Assembly: GCF_022869005.1 (NCBI RefSeq)
Contig: NZ_JALIEA010000013.1
Coordinates: 62,001 to 126,000 of the forward strand
Direction: 5' to 3'
DNA: 64,000 bases
Origin: Corynebacterium kalidii
GTDB taxonomy: Bacteria; Actinomycetota; Actinomycetes; Mycobacteriales; Mycobacteriaceae
Shown here in pieces: positions 16,463 through 25,161 of this stretch. Numbering within the stretch: position 1 is the stretch's first letter; every line of letters begins with the position of its first letter. Position numbers and translations under genes: made by a program. The notes beneath the pieces are model-generated. The model saw only the letters and a list, made by a program, of their open reading frames with translations. It was not told the DNA's origin and made no database searches.

Positions 16463-17530
16463 CTACCAGCGGCTCTCGATGTCCAGCCGGCCCTCGTCGG
16501 TGAGTTCGCCCCACACCCGCATCCGGGAGACACCCCCGTCGGGGTAGACGTCGGCACGGACGGCGACGACCGGCGTCGGCCCGGTGGTGCCCTCGGCGGG
16601 GTCGGACACGGCGAACCGGTGCCGGGTGTCCGGCAGCACGCGGGTCCTGCCGACGAGTTCGACCTCCTCGCCGTCGGCGGTGATTCCGGTGAGCTTCACG
16701 TCGCCGGGGGCGTTGAACACGAAGTAGGACGTGTCGAATTCGATCCAGCGCACCCGGCCCTCCCCGGCGAGCCGCACGGTGACTGCGTCGTTGCTGTCGG
16801 TGCCGTCGTCGCGGCGTCGGGCGTTCTCCCAGCCGCCGCCCATGTCGTGGGCACGGCCCAGGGCGATGATCTGGTCCGGGTGCGAGTAGAACATGTTCGT
16901 GCACTCGGTCACCCGCCCGCCGTTCTCCACCGCGGCCAGGTCGATCGTGCCGGTGATGAAGCGGGGGTCCGGGGCGGGTTGGCCGTGGACGCGGAGCCGG
17001 GCGATGCCGCCGTCGGGGATCATCTCCAGCTTCACGTGCGTCACGCGGCGGGCCGAGGCGTCCCCGGCGGGGAAGATCTCGATGTGGTGCCTGTGGTCGC
17101 CCCGGGCGTCCGTCGGCGGGACGAGGGTGAACCACCGGTCGTCCGGCAGGGCGGCGATCTCCTCACCGCTGAGGTACTCGTCGCAGGTCAGTCCATGGAC
17201 CGCGAACTGGGGCGGGTAGTTCCCGGTGAACCAGGCGGTGTCGACGACGATCCCCGTGAGATGCCCAGGCACGCCCAGGCGCACGATCGCGGCGTCGTTC
17301 CCGCCGACCTCGTCGTGGCGTCGGCGCCGGGTCTCCCACCCGTCGTAGACCTTGCCCTTGTTGCCGAACTCCGTGGGGTCGAACGTCGGCTCGTGCGGCA
17401 TGATGAGGTTCTCGCGCTCGGCGAAGGACTCGTCGGACGCCCACACCACCGACCCGGCCAGCGCACGGCTGGCGAGATCGGGGTAGGACAGGAAGTCAGG
17501 GCGCTCAGGGTGCTCGGTGTGCTCGGTCAT
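16463..17530 (-). CDS. alc: Allantoicase
   Basis: A 355-residue allantoate amidinohydrolase giving ureidoglycolate and urea. Two related jelly-roll repeats are visible; the first starts near FGNKGKVYDGWETRRRR..GGNDAAIVRLG and the second near AHDMGGGWENARRRDD...NDAVTVRL, which is the family hallmark. RFITGTIDL separates them. The ATG at 17530 directly follows the allantoinase stop on the same strand (8 nt), so the two are one operon. The urea it releases would feed the urease operon at 56 kb. Confidence 0.93.
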   Translation of the reverse strand: MTEHTEHPERPDFLSYPDLASRALAGSVVWASDESFAERENLIMPHEPTFDPTEFGNKGKVYDGWETRRRRHDEVGGNDAAIVRLGVPGHLTGIVVDTAWFTGNYPPQFAVHGLTCDEYLSGEEIAALPDDRWFTLVPPTDARGDHRHHIEIFPAGDASARRVTHVKLEMIPDGGIARLRVHGQPAPDPRFITGTIDLAAVENGGRVTECTNMFYSHPDQIIALGRAHDMGGGWENARRRDDGTDSNDAVTVRLAGEGRVRWIEFDTSYFVFNAPGDVKLTGITADGEEVELVGRTRVLPDTRHRFAVSDPAEGTTGPTPVVAVRADVYPDGGVSRMRVWGELTDEGRLDIESRW

Positions 17531-17538
17531 GGTGGTCC

Positions 17539-19146
17539 TCAGGGTCGGAGGGTGAGGGGACGGACACCGGCGGGGAAGACGACGTGGTCCTCCAGGTCGG
17601 CGGCGGGGACGTGCGGGGTGGACGGGCGGACGTAGACGGTCTCGCCGCCGATCCAGGTGCGGGTCACGACGCCGGCGAGGGCGCGTTGGGCGTAGGCGGT
17701 GATCTTGTTGCGCTGGTGCAGTTCGTCGGGCAGGACGACGAAGGCGTCGTCCGCGCTGACGGTGGCGAGATCGGCGCGGCGTCCGGTGGCGATCGCACCG
17801 CGGTCGGCCAGGCCCGCCCATTCCGCCGGGGCCTGGCACATCCAGCCGACGACGTCGGCCAGGGACAGCCCCCGCAGCCGCGCCTGCGACCACACCACCG
17901 GCAGGCCCAGCTGAACCGAGCCGATGCCGCCCCACGCCTCACCGAAGGAGCCGCCGGACCCGCGGCCGTCGGCGCCACCGGCACCGAGGTCGTTGCCGGT
18001 GGCGGCGAGGGCGGAGAAGGCGGTGAGTTCGTTGCGCTCATTGGCGGACGCCTGTGCCTCGGCGACGCCGGCGAACTTCTTCAGCTCCGCGGTGCAGGGG
18101 GAGTGGTCGGAGACCACCGTGGAGATGACCCCGTCCATCAGGCCCTTCCACAGGCGTTCCCGGTTCCCGGCGGTGCGTACCGGCGGGCAGCACTTGAACT
18201 GGGTGGCGCCGTTCTGGATCTCCTCCGAGAACAGCGACAGGTAGTGCGGGCACGTCTCGGCGGTGATCCGGACTCCCCGCTCCTGGGCGGCGGCGATCTG
18301 GTCGATGGAGCCGGAGTCGGACAGGTGCAGGATGTGCGCCCGGCAGCCGGTGGCCTCGGCGGCGTCGATCACCGTGGCGATCGCTGTCGCCTCCGCGGAG
18401 GACGGGCGGGACGCCAGGAAGCTGTCGAAGGTCTCGTCGATGCCCCCGGCGGCGTCGACCCTGGCTTCCCCGGCGGCGATCTCGTCGGCGTCCTCGGCGT
18501 GGACGATCAGCAGGCCGTCGAACTCCGCGATCTCCGCCATCGCCTGGTGCAGCTGCCCGGTGGACAGCGGCCGGAACTCGTCCACCCCGGAATGGAGCAG
18601 GAAGCACTTGAAGCCGAAGACACCCCGGTCCCACAGGGCCCGCAGGTCACCGGTGCCGAGGTTCTCCGGCACCACCCCGCCCCAGAAACCGACGTTGACC
18701 TTCGCCTGCGGGGCGGCGACGTCCTGCTTGGCGTCGAGTGCGTCTACGGTGACGGTGGAGGGGACCGAGTTCAGCGGCATGTCCAGCAGCGTGGTCACCC
18801 CACCGGCGGCGGCCGCGCGGGTCACCGGGGCGAACCCCTCCCAGTCGGTGCGTCCGGGCTCGTTGACGTGGACGTGGGTGTCCACCAGACCCGGGATCAG
18901 GACCTGGTCGTCCGGGACGTCGACCACCGTCACCCCGGTGCCACCGGTGCCGTCGGTGTCCTCGGTGCCGCCGTATTCCGGGGGGACCGGCGCGTCCCGC
19001 CCGTCGAGGACGGCGAGGATCCGCCCGCCGCCGACGAGCACGGTCACCGGCCCCTGGACCGGGGTGCGGTCAGCGTCGCGCAGGTACACCGCCCGTGCCG
19101 CGCGGTAGACCACGCTGAGCGTCGTGCCTTCTGTGCCGTCTGTCAT
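17539..19146 (-). CDS. allB: Allantoinase
   Basis: A 535-residue cyclic amidohydrolase opening the hydantoin ring of allantoin. Metal ligands: H91-x-H93 (DTHVHVNEPG), the carboxylated Lys in FGFKCFL, His in IVHAEDAD and HILHLSD, and Asp in VVSDHSP. The protein is longer than the usual ~450 residues because of low-complexity insertions, e.g. residues 60-73 (GTEDTDGTGGTGV) and a glycine-rich loop GAGGADGRGSGGSFG. Start ATG at 19146 lies 21 nt after the DUF6986 stop. Operon order of transcription: DUF6986, allantoinase, allantoicase. Confidence 0.95.
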   Translation of the reverse strand: MTDGTEGTTLSVVYRAARAVYLRDADRTPVQGPVTVLVGGGRILAVLDGRDAPVPPEYGGTEDTDGTGGTGVTVVDVPDDQVLIPGLVDTHVHVNEPGRTDWEGFAPVTRAAAAGGVTTLLDMPLNSVPSTVTVDALDAKQDVAAPQAKVNVGFWGGVVPENLGTGDLRALWDRGVFGFKCFLLHSGVDEFRPLSTGQLHQAMAEIAEFDGLLIVHAEDADEIAAGEARVDAAGGIDETFDSFLASRPSSAEATAIATVIDAAEATGCRAHILHLSDSGSIDQIAAAQERGVRITAETCPHYLSLFSEEIQNGATQFKCCPPVRTAGNRERLWKGLMDGVISTVVSDHSPCTAELKKFAGVAEAQASANERNELTAFSALAATGNDLGAGGADGRGSGGSFGEAWGGIGSVQLGLPVVWSQARLRGLSLADVVGWMCQAPAEWAGLADRGAIATGRRADLATVSADDAFVVLPDELHQRNKITAYAQRALAGVVTRTWIGGETVYVRPSTPHVPAADLEDHVVFPAGVRPLTLRP

Positions 19147-19167
19147 GTCGTGTTCTCCTCTCGGTCG

Positions 19168-20514
19168 TCACACTCGTCCCTTGACCTGCAGACTACGCAA
19201 CTGCGCGTGGTCCAGCCCGGTGGTCGCCAACTCGTGGTCGGTGACGGCACCGCAGCCGTGGGCGCGCCGCAGGTAGCCGGCCATCGCCTTGGCGGTGGCC
19301 GGTTCATCCATCCACCGGCTGGTGTCGCCGGCGACGTACGCCCGCAGCCGGTCCGCGGTGACCCGCCAGTCCGACCGGAAGTAGGCGATGGTGGTCAGGT
19401 GGCGGGTCACCAGCTGGTGGGCGTGCAGGTCCCAGCCCTGCCGGATGCCGCGCCGCAGATGCCGGCGCACCAGGTGGTGGTGGATACGCCAGCCCTCCAG
19501 CACCTCCTCGCGGGTGCCGACGGGGATACGGTTGGTGGACCCGTCGGAGAGCTCCACCCCGACCGCCGTCGTCGCCACCTGCAGCACGTCCTTGGCATGG
19601 TCGGCGACGGGATGCTCCAGGGACTGCGCGGCGGCGTCGACTCCCAGGGAGGCGGAGTAGTCGTAGGTGCCGTAGTGCAGGGACAGCACGCGCCCCTCAC
19701 CGGCGGAGATGAGGCGGGCGGGTTCGGCGGCACCGTCCTCGGCGAGGATCGCCTGCGGCGTCTCGACCTGCACCTCGAAGGGGAGCTCGGGCACACCGAG
19801 GGTGGACTCCAGGGCACGCAGCACCTCGACGAAGGCCTCGACCTGCCGGTGGTGCTGCACCTTCGGCAGGGTCAGCCGCAACGCCCGGCGGTCCTGCTCC
19901 AGGACCGTACGCAGGACGTCGCGCTCGGCGAGCCCCTCCAGGACGATGGCGAGGGTGCGCAGGCCGCGGTCGCGCACGGCCGGGTCGAAGGACCTGAACC
20001 GGATCCCGGCGAAGGCCGGTGCCGGGGATGCGGCGTCGCCCGGTGCACCGCCCGGTGCGCCGAACCAGTCGGCCAGCACCTCGGCGGCCTGGCGTGCCCG
20101 GGTGTCCTCGTCGGCGTCCCTCGCGTCGGGCGCGACGCCGCGCTGGGTGAAACCGTCCTCGAAATCGATGCGCAGGTCCTCGACCGGTTCACGCAGCAGT
20201 TTCGCCCGGGTGAGCTCACCGACGGTGTCCGCGTGCGCCTCGGCGACGCCGAGTTCACGGGCGAGGTCTGCGGGGTGGCCGTAGGCGTCGAGGGCGGCCA
20301 GGGCGTCCGACCCCCACCGTCGGGGGAGGTCCGCGCCGGGGGCGCCGTCGCCCACGACGAGGTGGGCGGGCACGTACACGGTGTGCACCGGCTGGCGCCA
20401 GGTGACCGGTGTCGCCCAGCGCCCGGGCACCAGCGGGTCGATGTCCGCCAGTGCGGAGTCGGCGAGGGCGGTGAGCGCCGGCAGGACGCCGGGGACGGTG
20501 CTGGGGACAGACAC
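19168..20514 (-). CDS. DUF6986 aldolase-like (HpcH/HpaI-related) protein
   Basis: A 448-residue protein that in actinobacteria accompanies allantoin genes. LRIDFEDGFTQRG with its acidic pair recalls the metal site of citrate-lyase-beta/HpcH TIM-barrel enzymes, as do LRLTLPKVQHHRQVEAF and VQVETPQAI (a conserved Glu). These suggest a Mg2+-dependent C-C lyase or synthase that could act on glyoxylate or ureidoglycolate-derived carbon. That role is inference; no biochemistry is known to me. It is the first gene of the allantoin operon, ending 21 nt before allantoinase. Its N-terminus (TWRQPVHTVYVPAH) is typical of the family. Confidence 0.78.
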   Translation of the reverse strand: MSVPSTVPGVLPALTALADSALADIDPLVPGRWATPVTWRQPVHTVYVPAHLVVGDGAPGADLPRRWGSDALAALDAYGHPADLARELGVAEAHADTVGELTRAKLLREPVEDLRIDFEDGFTQRGVAPDARDADEDTRARQAAEVLADWFGAPGGAPGDAASPAPAFAGIRFRSFDPAVRDRGLRTLAIVLEGLAERDVLRTVLEQDRRALRLTLPKVQHHRQVEAFVEVLRALESTLGVPELPFEVQVETPQAILAEDGAAEPARLISAGEGRVLSLHYGTYDYSASLGVDAAAQSLEHPVADHAKDVLQVATTAVGVELSDGSTNRIPVGTREEVLEGWRIHHHLVRRHLRRGIRQGWDLHAHQLVTRHLTTIAYFRSDWRVTADRLRAYVAGDTSRWMDEPATAKAMAGYLRRAHGCGAVTDHELATTGLDHAQLRSLQVKGRV

Positions 20515-20580
20515 GGGGTACTCCTCGGCGGGGACGGGGTGTTTTCCCCGGATGTTACGTCATCGGACCCCGTCCCCGTC

Positions 20581-22695
20581 CTATCCGCCGATGGGGCCGT
20601 TGTCGTTCTTCCACACGACCACGGTCGACGGCCGGGCCAGCGAGGTGCCGCCGTCGGGCCAGTGCGACGAGGCGTTCTCCACGGTGGCCTCGTCGTTCTC
20701 GCCGGGGTGCTGCACGTTGACCAGCACGCGGGTGTCGGTGACGACCGGCCCGCAGGTCTCCGCCTCGAAGGGGACGGTGAGGAACTGCTTGGTCAGGCCA
20801 CGGGTCGCCCCCTCCAGGGAGACGGCGAACAGGCCGTCGTTGGACCCCAGGGCGTTGCCGTCGGTGGAGATCCACAGGTTGCCGCGCGGGTCGAAGGCGA
20901 GGTTGTCGGGGCAGGAGATGGGGGAGACGCTGGACGCGTCGAATCCGCCGAAGTACGTCTCCGCCGCGCCCGGGTCGCCGCAGACCAGCAGCAGGTTCCA
21001 GGTGAAGTCCTCGCCGGCGTGGTCGTCGTCCATCTCCAGGACGTACCCGTTCTTGTTCTCCTTGACCGGGGCGTACTCCATCGCCGGCTCGTCGTCCTTC
21101 CCGGGACGCGCGGCGCCGCGGTACTGGTTGTTGGTCAACGCGGCGTAGACCCGGCCGGTGGTGGGGTGCGGCTGGACGTCCTCGGGACGGTCCATCTTCG
21201 TCGCCCCGACCTTGTCGCCGGCGAGGCGGGTGAAGATGAGCACCTCTTCGCCGGACATCCCGTCGACGTGGGACTCGGCGGTGCCGTCCGGACGGCAGGT
21301 GGCGAGCTTCACCCAGCGGCCGGTGCCGTCGTAGGCCCCGTCCTCCGGCAGGGTGTTCTCCCGGAAGTCGTCGGAGTTGCCCTCGAACACGGCGACGTAG
21401 AGGACGCCTTCGTCGAGGGCCTTCATGTTCTCGCGCCGGGCCGCGGCCGCCTGGCGCGGGGAGTCGGCGGGGGCGTCGACGAACTTCTTCGAGGACACGA
21501 ACTTGTAGATGTACTCGAAACGCGAGTCGTCGCCGGAGTACGACACGATGGTGCCGTCGTCGGTGACGTGGATCGCGGCGGCCTCGTGCTTGAACCGGCC
21601 GAGCGCGGTGTGCTTGACGGGCGTGGAGTTCGGGTCCCACGGGTCGACCTCGACGACCCAGTTGAAGCGGTGCGCCTCGTTGGGCTCCTTGGCGATGTCG
21701 AAGCGGTCGTGGAAGCGCTCCCACTTGCGGGCGGTCTCGGCGTCCTCCATGCCGTAGCGGGCGAACCGCTCCTGCGCCGTCTTGCCCTTGGCGTCCGCAC
21801 CGCCGGCGAAGTACTGGTCGACGTTCTCCTCGCCGGACAGGATCGTGCCCCAGGGGGTCACGCTGCCGGCACAGTTGTTGAGTGTCCCGCGCACGCGGGT
21901 GCCGGTCGGGTCCGCGGAGGTCTTCATCAAGTCGTGGCCGGCGGCCGGTCCGGTGACAAGGAACTCGGTGTCGCCGGTGATGCGCCGGTTGTAGCGGCCG
22001 ATGACCGGTGCGAGGTGCCCGTCGGAGGTGTTGCCCTCGACCTCCACGACGGACAGCCCGTGGTTGGCGATCTCGATGAGGACCTGGTCCTCGGTGGGGT
22101 TGTCGGTGTCGTACCCGGGGAACATCTGCTGCGGGGTGGTGTACTCGTGGCTGGCGAGCAGGAGGTAGCGGTTGTCCTCCCCGGCGACCGGCACCAGTTC
22201 GCCGAAGTCGCAGTTGTAGCCGAACTGCTTCGCGGCGCCCTCGGGGGTCTGCTTGTCGACGGACCACGGTGCGGCGCCTTCGACGACGGCGTCGCCCCAA
22301 CGGATGACGACCTCGCTGCTGTAGCCGGCGGGGACGGTGACCGCGTCCTTGGTGTTCGGTGCGACCATGTCGAAGCGCATGCCGGCCGGGGCGGACGGCG
22401 TACCGGCACCGGCCGCGCGGGACGACGACGCCGTCGTCGAGGCTGCCGGTGAGGAGCCGTCGCCGCAGGCGGCGAGGAGGCTGCCGCCCCCGACGACGAC
22501 CGCCGCGGTGCCGGCGCCGCGCAGCAGGCTACGGCGGTCGAACTCCCGGCGCACGATGTCGCGGAAGTAGGTGTTGCCGGAGGTGTTGGGGACCGGCTTG
22601 GAGCAGGCGTCGCCGCACTTGTACACGCAGGTGCGGTGGGAGCGGCTGGAGGTGAAGTCTGATGTGGACAGGAGGTTTCGGCCGAGCAGCGGCAT
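20581..22695 (-). CDS. PhoX-family (DUF839) secreted phosphatase
   Basis: A 704-residue Tat-exported protein. The twin arginine is R54-R55 in DRRSLLRG, followed by a hydrophobic stretch and a lipobox ending at C77 (LLAAC). The mature part holds PhoX marks: HEYTTPQQMF, NNCAGSVTPWGTILSGEEN, FKHEAAAIHV and the C-terminal CPDNLAFDPRGNLWISTDGN, consistent with a Ca/Fe-dependent beta-propeller phosphatase. The 50 residues before the Tat motif include several cysteines (CVYKCGDAC), unusually long for a signal but seen in PhoX proteins. Start ATG at 22695. No pho box was recognised. Confidence 0.92.
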   Translation of the reverse strand: MPLLGRNLLSTSDFTSSRSHRTCVYKCGDACSKPVPNTSGNTYFRDIVRREFDRRSLLRGAGTAAVVVGGGSLLAACGDGSSPAASTTASSSRAAGAGTPSAPAGMRFDMVAPNTKDAVTVPAGYSSEVVIRWGDAVVEGAAPWSVDKQTPEGAAKQFGYNCDFGELVPVAGEDNRYLLLASHEYTTPQQMFPGYDTDNPTEDQVLIEIANHGLSVVEVEGNTSDGHLAPVIGRYNRRITGDTEFLVTGPAAGHDLMKTSADPTGTRVRGTLNNCAGSVTPWGTILSGEENVDQYFAGGADAKGKTAQERFARYGMEDAETARKWERFHDRFDIAKEPNEAHRFNWVVEVDPWDPNSTPVKHTALGRFKHEAAAIHVTDDGTIVSYSGDDSRFEYIYKFVSSKKFVDAPADSPRQAAAARRENMKALDEGVLYVAVFEGNSDDFRENTLPEDGAYDGTGRWVKLATCRPDGTAESHVDGMSGEEVLIFTRLAGDKVGATKMDRPEDVQPHPTTGRVYAALTNNQYRGAARPGKDDEPAMEYAPVKENKNGYVLEMDDDHAGEDFTWNLLLVCGDPGAAETYFGGFDASSVSPISCPDNLAFDPRGNLWISTDGNALGSNDGLFAVSLEGATRGLTKQFLTVPFEAETCGPVVTDTRVLVNVQHPGENDEATVENASSHWPDGGTSLARPSTVVVWKNDNGPIGG

Positions 22696-22823
22696 GGGTG
22701 TCTCTTCTCGTCGGGTCGTCACAGCGTGGTCGGTGGACGAATCTAGGGAGCCCGGGCGTCGTGAGGCTGTCCGGTAGGTGGACGGAAGGTGAACTCCGTC
22801 ACCACCAGCGCCGATGGTGTTGT

Positions 22824-22849
22824 AACTGTAACGTACGTTCGGTACAGTT
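22824..22849. promoter_or_regulatory. 26-bp imperfect palindrome, likely TetR operator
   Basis: Outer arms AACTGTA (22824-22830) and TACAGTT (22843-22849) match perfectly; the 12-bp core pairs at four of six positions and includes the self-complementary AACGTACGTT (22830-22839). It sits about 90 bp before the MFS pump gene in the gap divergent from PhoX. The TetR-type gene at the end of the pump operon is the natural ligand-responsive regulator. Confidence 0.7.
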
Positions 22850-22934
22850 CGGGACCGTGCACAACCCGTGCGGAAGGAACCAGGACGCACCGTCGGACAC
22901 CGGTGGCGACTGGGATACACAGGAGGTAACGACC

Positions 22935-24488
22935 GTGAGCCACACGAAGACGACGACGGCGGGGCCGGCGTCCGGGCGTCCGGGCGGAGGTGCCGGGACC
23001 CCCGCCGCACCCTCGGCCACCACGCCGGCCCAGCGGTGGACGTTCCTCGGCATCATCAGCCTCGGGCTCTTCCTCGTCGGCGCGGACAACTCGATCCTCT
23101 ACACGGCCCTGCCGGTGCTGCGCGACGAACTGCAGACCACCGCACTGCAGGGGCTGTGGATCATCAACGCCTACCCGCTGGTGCTCGTCGGGCTGCTGCT
23201 CGGCACCGGCACCCTCGGCGACAAGATCGGCCACCGCGTCATGTTCCTCACCGGGGTGAGCGTCTTCGGCGTCGGCTCGCTGCTCGCGGCCTTCTCGCCG
23301 AACGCGTGGATGCTCATCGCCGCCCGCGCCGTCCTCGGGTTCGGTGCGGCGACGATGATGCCCGCCACCCTGGCGCTGATCCGCCAGACCTTCACCGACG
23401 TCCGTGAACGCAACACCGCCATCGGCATCTGGGGGTCCGTCGCCGTCGTCGGCGCGGCGTCCGGGCCGGTGATGGGCGGGTTCCTGCTGGAGCACTTCCA
23501 CTGGGGCACCGTCTTCCTGATCAACGTGCCGGTCGCGGTCGCCATCCTCGTGGCGACCGCCGCGTACGCCCCCGCCAACTATGCCGACCCGTCCCGCCAC
23601 TGGGACGTGCTGTCCTCGGTGTGGGCCATGCTGACGATGGTCGGTGCGGTCATGGCGATCAAGGAGATCGCCAACTCCGAGGGCAGTGCGGGCCTGGTCC
23701 TGGGCTCGGTCGGTGTGGCGCTCGTCGGCGCCGTGCTCTTCGCGCACCGCCAGAACCTGCTGAAGCGACGGGGCATGCCCGCGCTGCTGGAGTTCGCGAT
23801 CTTCCGCGACCGCATGTTCGCCGGCGGCACCCTCGCCGCGATGTTCGCGATGTTCGTGCTGGCAGGTGCGGAGCTGATGACCACGCAGCGCTTCCAGACC
23901 TCGGGCGGGTTCAGCCCCCTGGAGGCCGGGCTGCTGGTCGCCTCCGCGGCGGTGCCCGCCATCCCCGCGTCGATCCTCGGCGGCATGAACCTGCACCGTC
24001 TCGGCTTCCGCACGCTGATCACCGGTGGATTCGTCATCGGGGCGGCGGGTGTGGCCACCGTGGTGTGGGCCGTCCCGGACCAGCCGCTGTGGGCCGCCGT
24101 GATCGGCCTGGGCCTGGTCGGTGTCGGCTCGGGCTGCGTGATGTCGGTGTCGTCGTCGGCCATCATCGGTTCGGCCCCGGAGAGTAAGGCGGGGATGGCG
24201 TCGTCGGTGGAGGCGATCTCCTACGAGTTCGGCACGCTGCTGTCGGTGGCTATCCTGGGTAGCCTGATGCCGATGTTCTACGCGATGCGTGCCCCCGCCG
24301 AGGTCGCGCACGACGTGGACCACGGAGTGGACCATCCGGTGTTCGGTGCCGCGGCCGCGGACGCCTACGACACCGGCTACCTGCTGGTGCTGGTGATCGG
24401 TGGCGTCGTCGCCGTCGTCGCCGCCCTGGTGACGGCCTGGTGCTTCCGTGGCAACCCGAAGGAGGCGAAGTACTCTGCGCACGAGTAA
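22935..24488 (+). CDS. MFS drug exporter, EmrB/QacA (14-helix) family
   Basis: A 517-residue membrane pump starting at GTG with AGGAGG 8 nt upstream. Motif A-like GTLGDKIGHR, the DHA2 motif around PVLRDELQTTALQGLWIINAY, and motif C (GSVAVVGAASGPVMGG) are clear. About 14 hydrophobic segments fit QacA/SmvA-type proton antiporters for lipophilic cations or biocides. A polar 30-residue N-terminus precedes helix 1. The TetR gene overlaps its 3' end by 41 bp, so pump and regulator are in one transcript under the palindrome at 22824. Confidence 0.92.
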   Translation: MSHTKTTTAGPASGRPGGGAGTPAAPSATTPAQRWTFLGIISLGLFLVGADNSILYTALPVLRDELQTTALQGLWIINAYPLVLVGLLLGTGTLGDKIGHRVMFLTGVSVFGVGSLLAAFSPNAWMLIAARAVLGFGAATMMPATLALIRQTFTDVRERNTAIGIWGSVAVVGAASGPVMGGFLLEHFHWGTVFLINVPVAVAILVATAAYAPANYADPSRHWDVLSSVWAMLTMVGAVMAIKEIANSEGSAGLVLGSVGVALVGAVLFAHRQNLLKRRGMPALLEFAIFRDRMFAGGTLAAMFAMFVLAGAELMTTQRFQTSGGFSPLEAGLLVASAAVPAIPASILGGMNLHRLGFRTLITGGFVIGAAGVATVVWAVPDQPLWAAVIGLGLVGVGSGCVMSVSSSAIIGSAPESKAGMASSVEAISYEFGTLLSVAILGSLMPMFYAMRAPAEVAHDVDHGVDHPVFGAAAADAYDTGYLLVLVIGGVVAVVAALVTAWCFRGNPKEAKYSAHE

Positions 24489-25020
24489 GAAGGACGTGAT
24501 CCTGCGGGCGGCCGTCGGCATCGTCGAGGCGGACGGCCTGGACGCGGTGACCTACGAGTCCCTCGCCGAGGCGTCCGGGATGTCCAAGTCGGGGCTGGTC
24601 TACCACTTCCCCTCGCGCCACGAGCTGATGCTCGGGGTGCACCGGTATCTCGCCGACCAGTGGGAGGACGACCTGGAGACCGCGGCCGGTGGCCCGGCGG
24701 ACCAGGTGTCGGCGTCGGAGCGGTTGCGGGCGATGGTGTTGTCGTTGAGCCGCTCGGCGACCCGTGCGGACCTGCTGCTGCAGGTGGACTCCCGCACACA
24801 CCGGGATTTCGTCGAGGTGTGGCGGGCGGTCGACCAGCGGTGGCTGCCGGCGGTCGACGGGGTCGAGGAGCCGGGGGAGGGCGGTGACCTGAAGCGTGCG
24901 GCGTACCTGGTGCAGATGCTGGCCGACGGTCTCTGGATCCACGACCACGTGCACGACCACCCGCTGACCGCGGCACAACGCACGGCGCTGACGGCGGCGA
25001 TCCTGGAGCTCATCCCCTAG
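24448..25020 (+). CDS. TetR-family repressor of the MFS pump
   Basis: A 190-residue regulator if begun at GTG 24448. HTH: DAVTYESLAEASGMSKSGLVYHFPSRHEL. The ligand-binding half is helical with QVDSRTHRDFVEVWRAVDQRW. A near-perfect AAGGAGG (24459-24465) lies inside this frame, 9 nt before codon 10, a CTG at 24475. Initiation at that CTG would give LRTSKKDVILRAAVG, the length typical of the family. No ATG or other GTG/TTG is available there, so a rare CTG start is plausible. It is co-transcribed with the pump it likely represses. Confidence 0.85.
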   Translation: MATRRRRSTLRTSKKDVILRAAVGIVEADGLDAVTYESLAEASGMSKSGLVYHFPSRHELMLGVHRYLADQWEDDLETAAGGPADQVSASERLRAMVLSLSRSATRADLLLQVDSRTHRDFVEVWRAVDQRWLPAVDGVEEPGEGGDLKRAAYLVQMLADGLWIHDHVHDHPLTAAQRTALTAAILELIP

Positions 25021-25028
25021 GGGCTATC

Positions 25029-25119
25029 GCCGATTACGTCTCTGCCACATTCCACATTGAGAGATGTGCAGGTCAGGGTGTTTTTTGGGTGGGGCGTTTG
25101 AGGCGGAGGCGTAATCGGC
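25029..25119. repeat. Long inverted repeat with T-tract loop
   Basis: Arms at 25029-25046 and 25102-25119 are 18 bp with two mismatches (GCCGATTACG...). The 55-nt loop contains GCAGGTCAG and a run of six T. It lies between the TetR stop and the promoter of the next gene. It could be a terminator-like structure, or one copy of a small dispersed element (compare 56018-56088). Confidence 0.65.
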
Positions 25120-25147
25120 CAGGGTCGTCACCACCGGCCGGGGCGCC

Positions 25148-25153
25148 TACAGT
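25148..25153 (+). promoter_or_regulatory. Leaderless -10 box TACAGT
   Basis: TACAGT lies 8 nt before the ATG at 25162 and no ribosome-binding site is seen. Confidence 0.5.
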
Positions 25154-25161
25154 GGGCGGCG

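Noticed and set aside
17584..22452. A 1622-codon open frame on the plus strand opposite the allantoin and PhoX genes
   Set aside because: It is antisense to four well-conserved genes and has the composition expected from GC-rich codon positions; no domain is recognisable.
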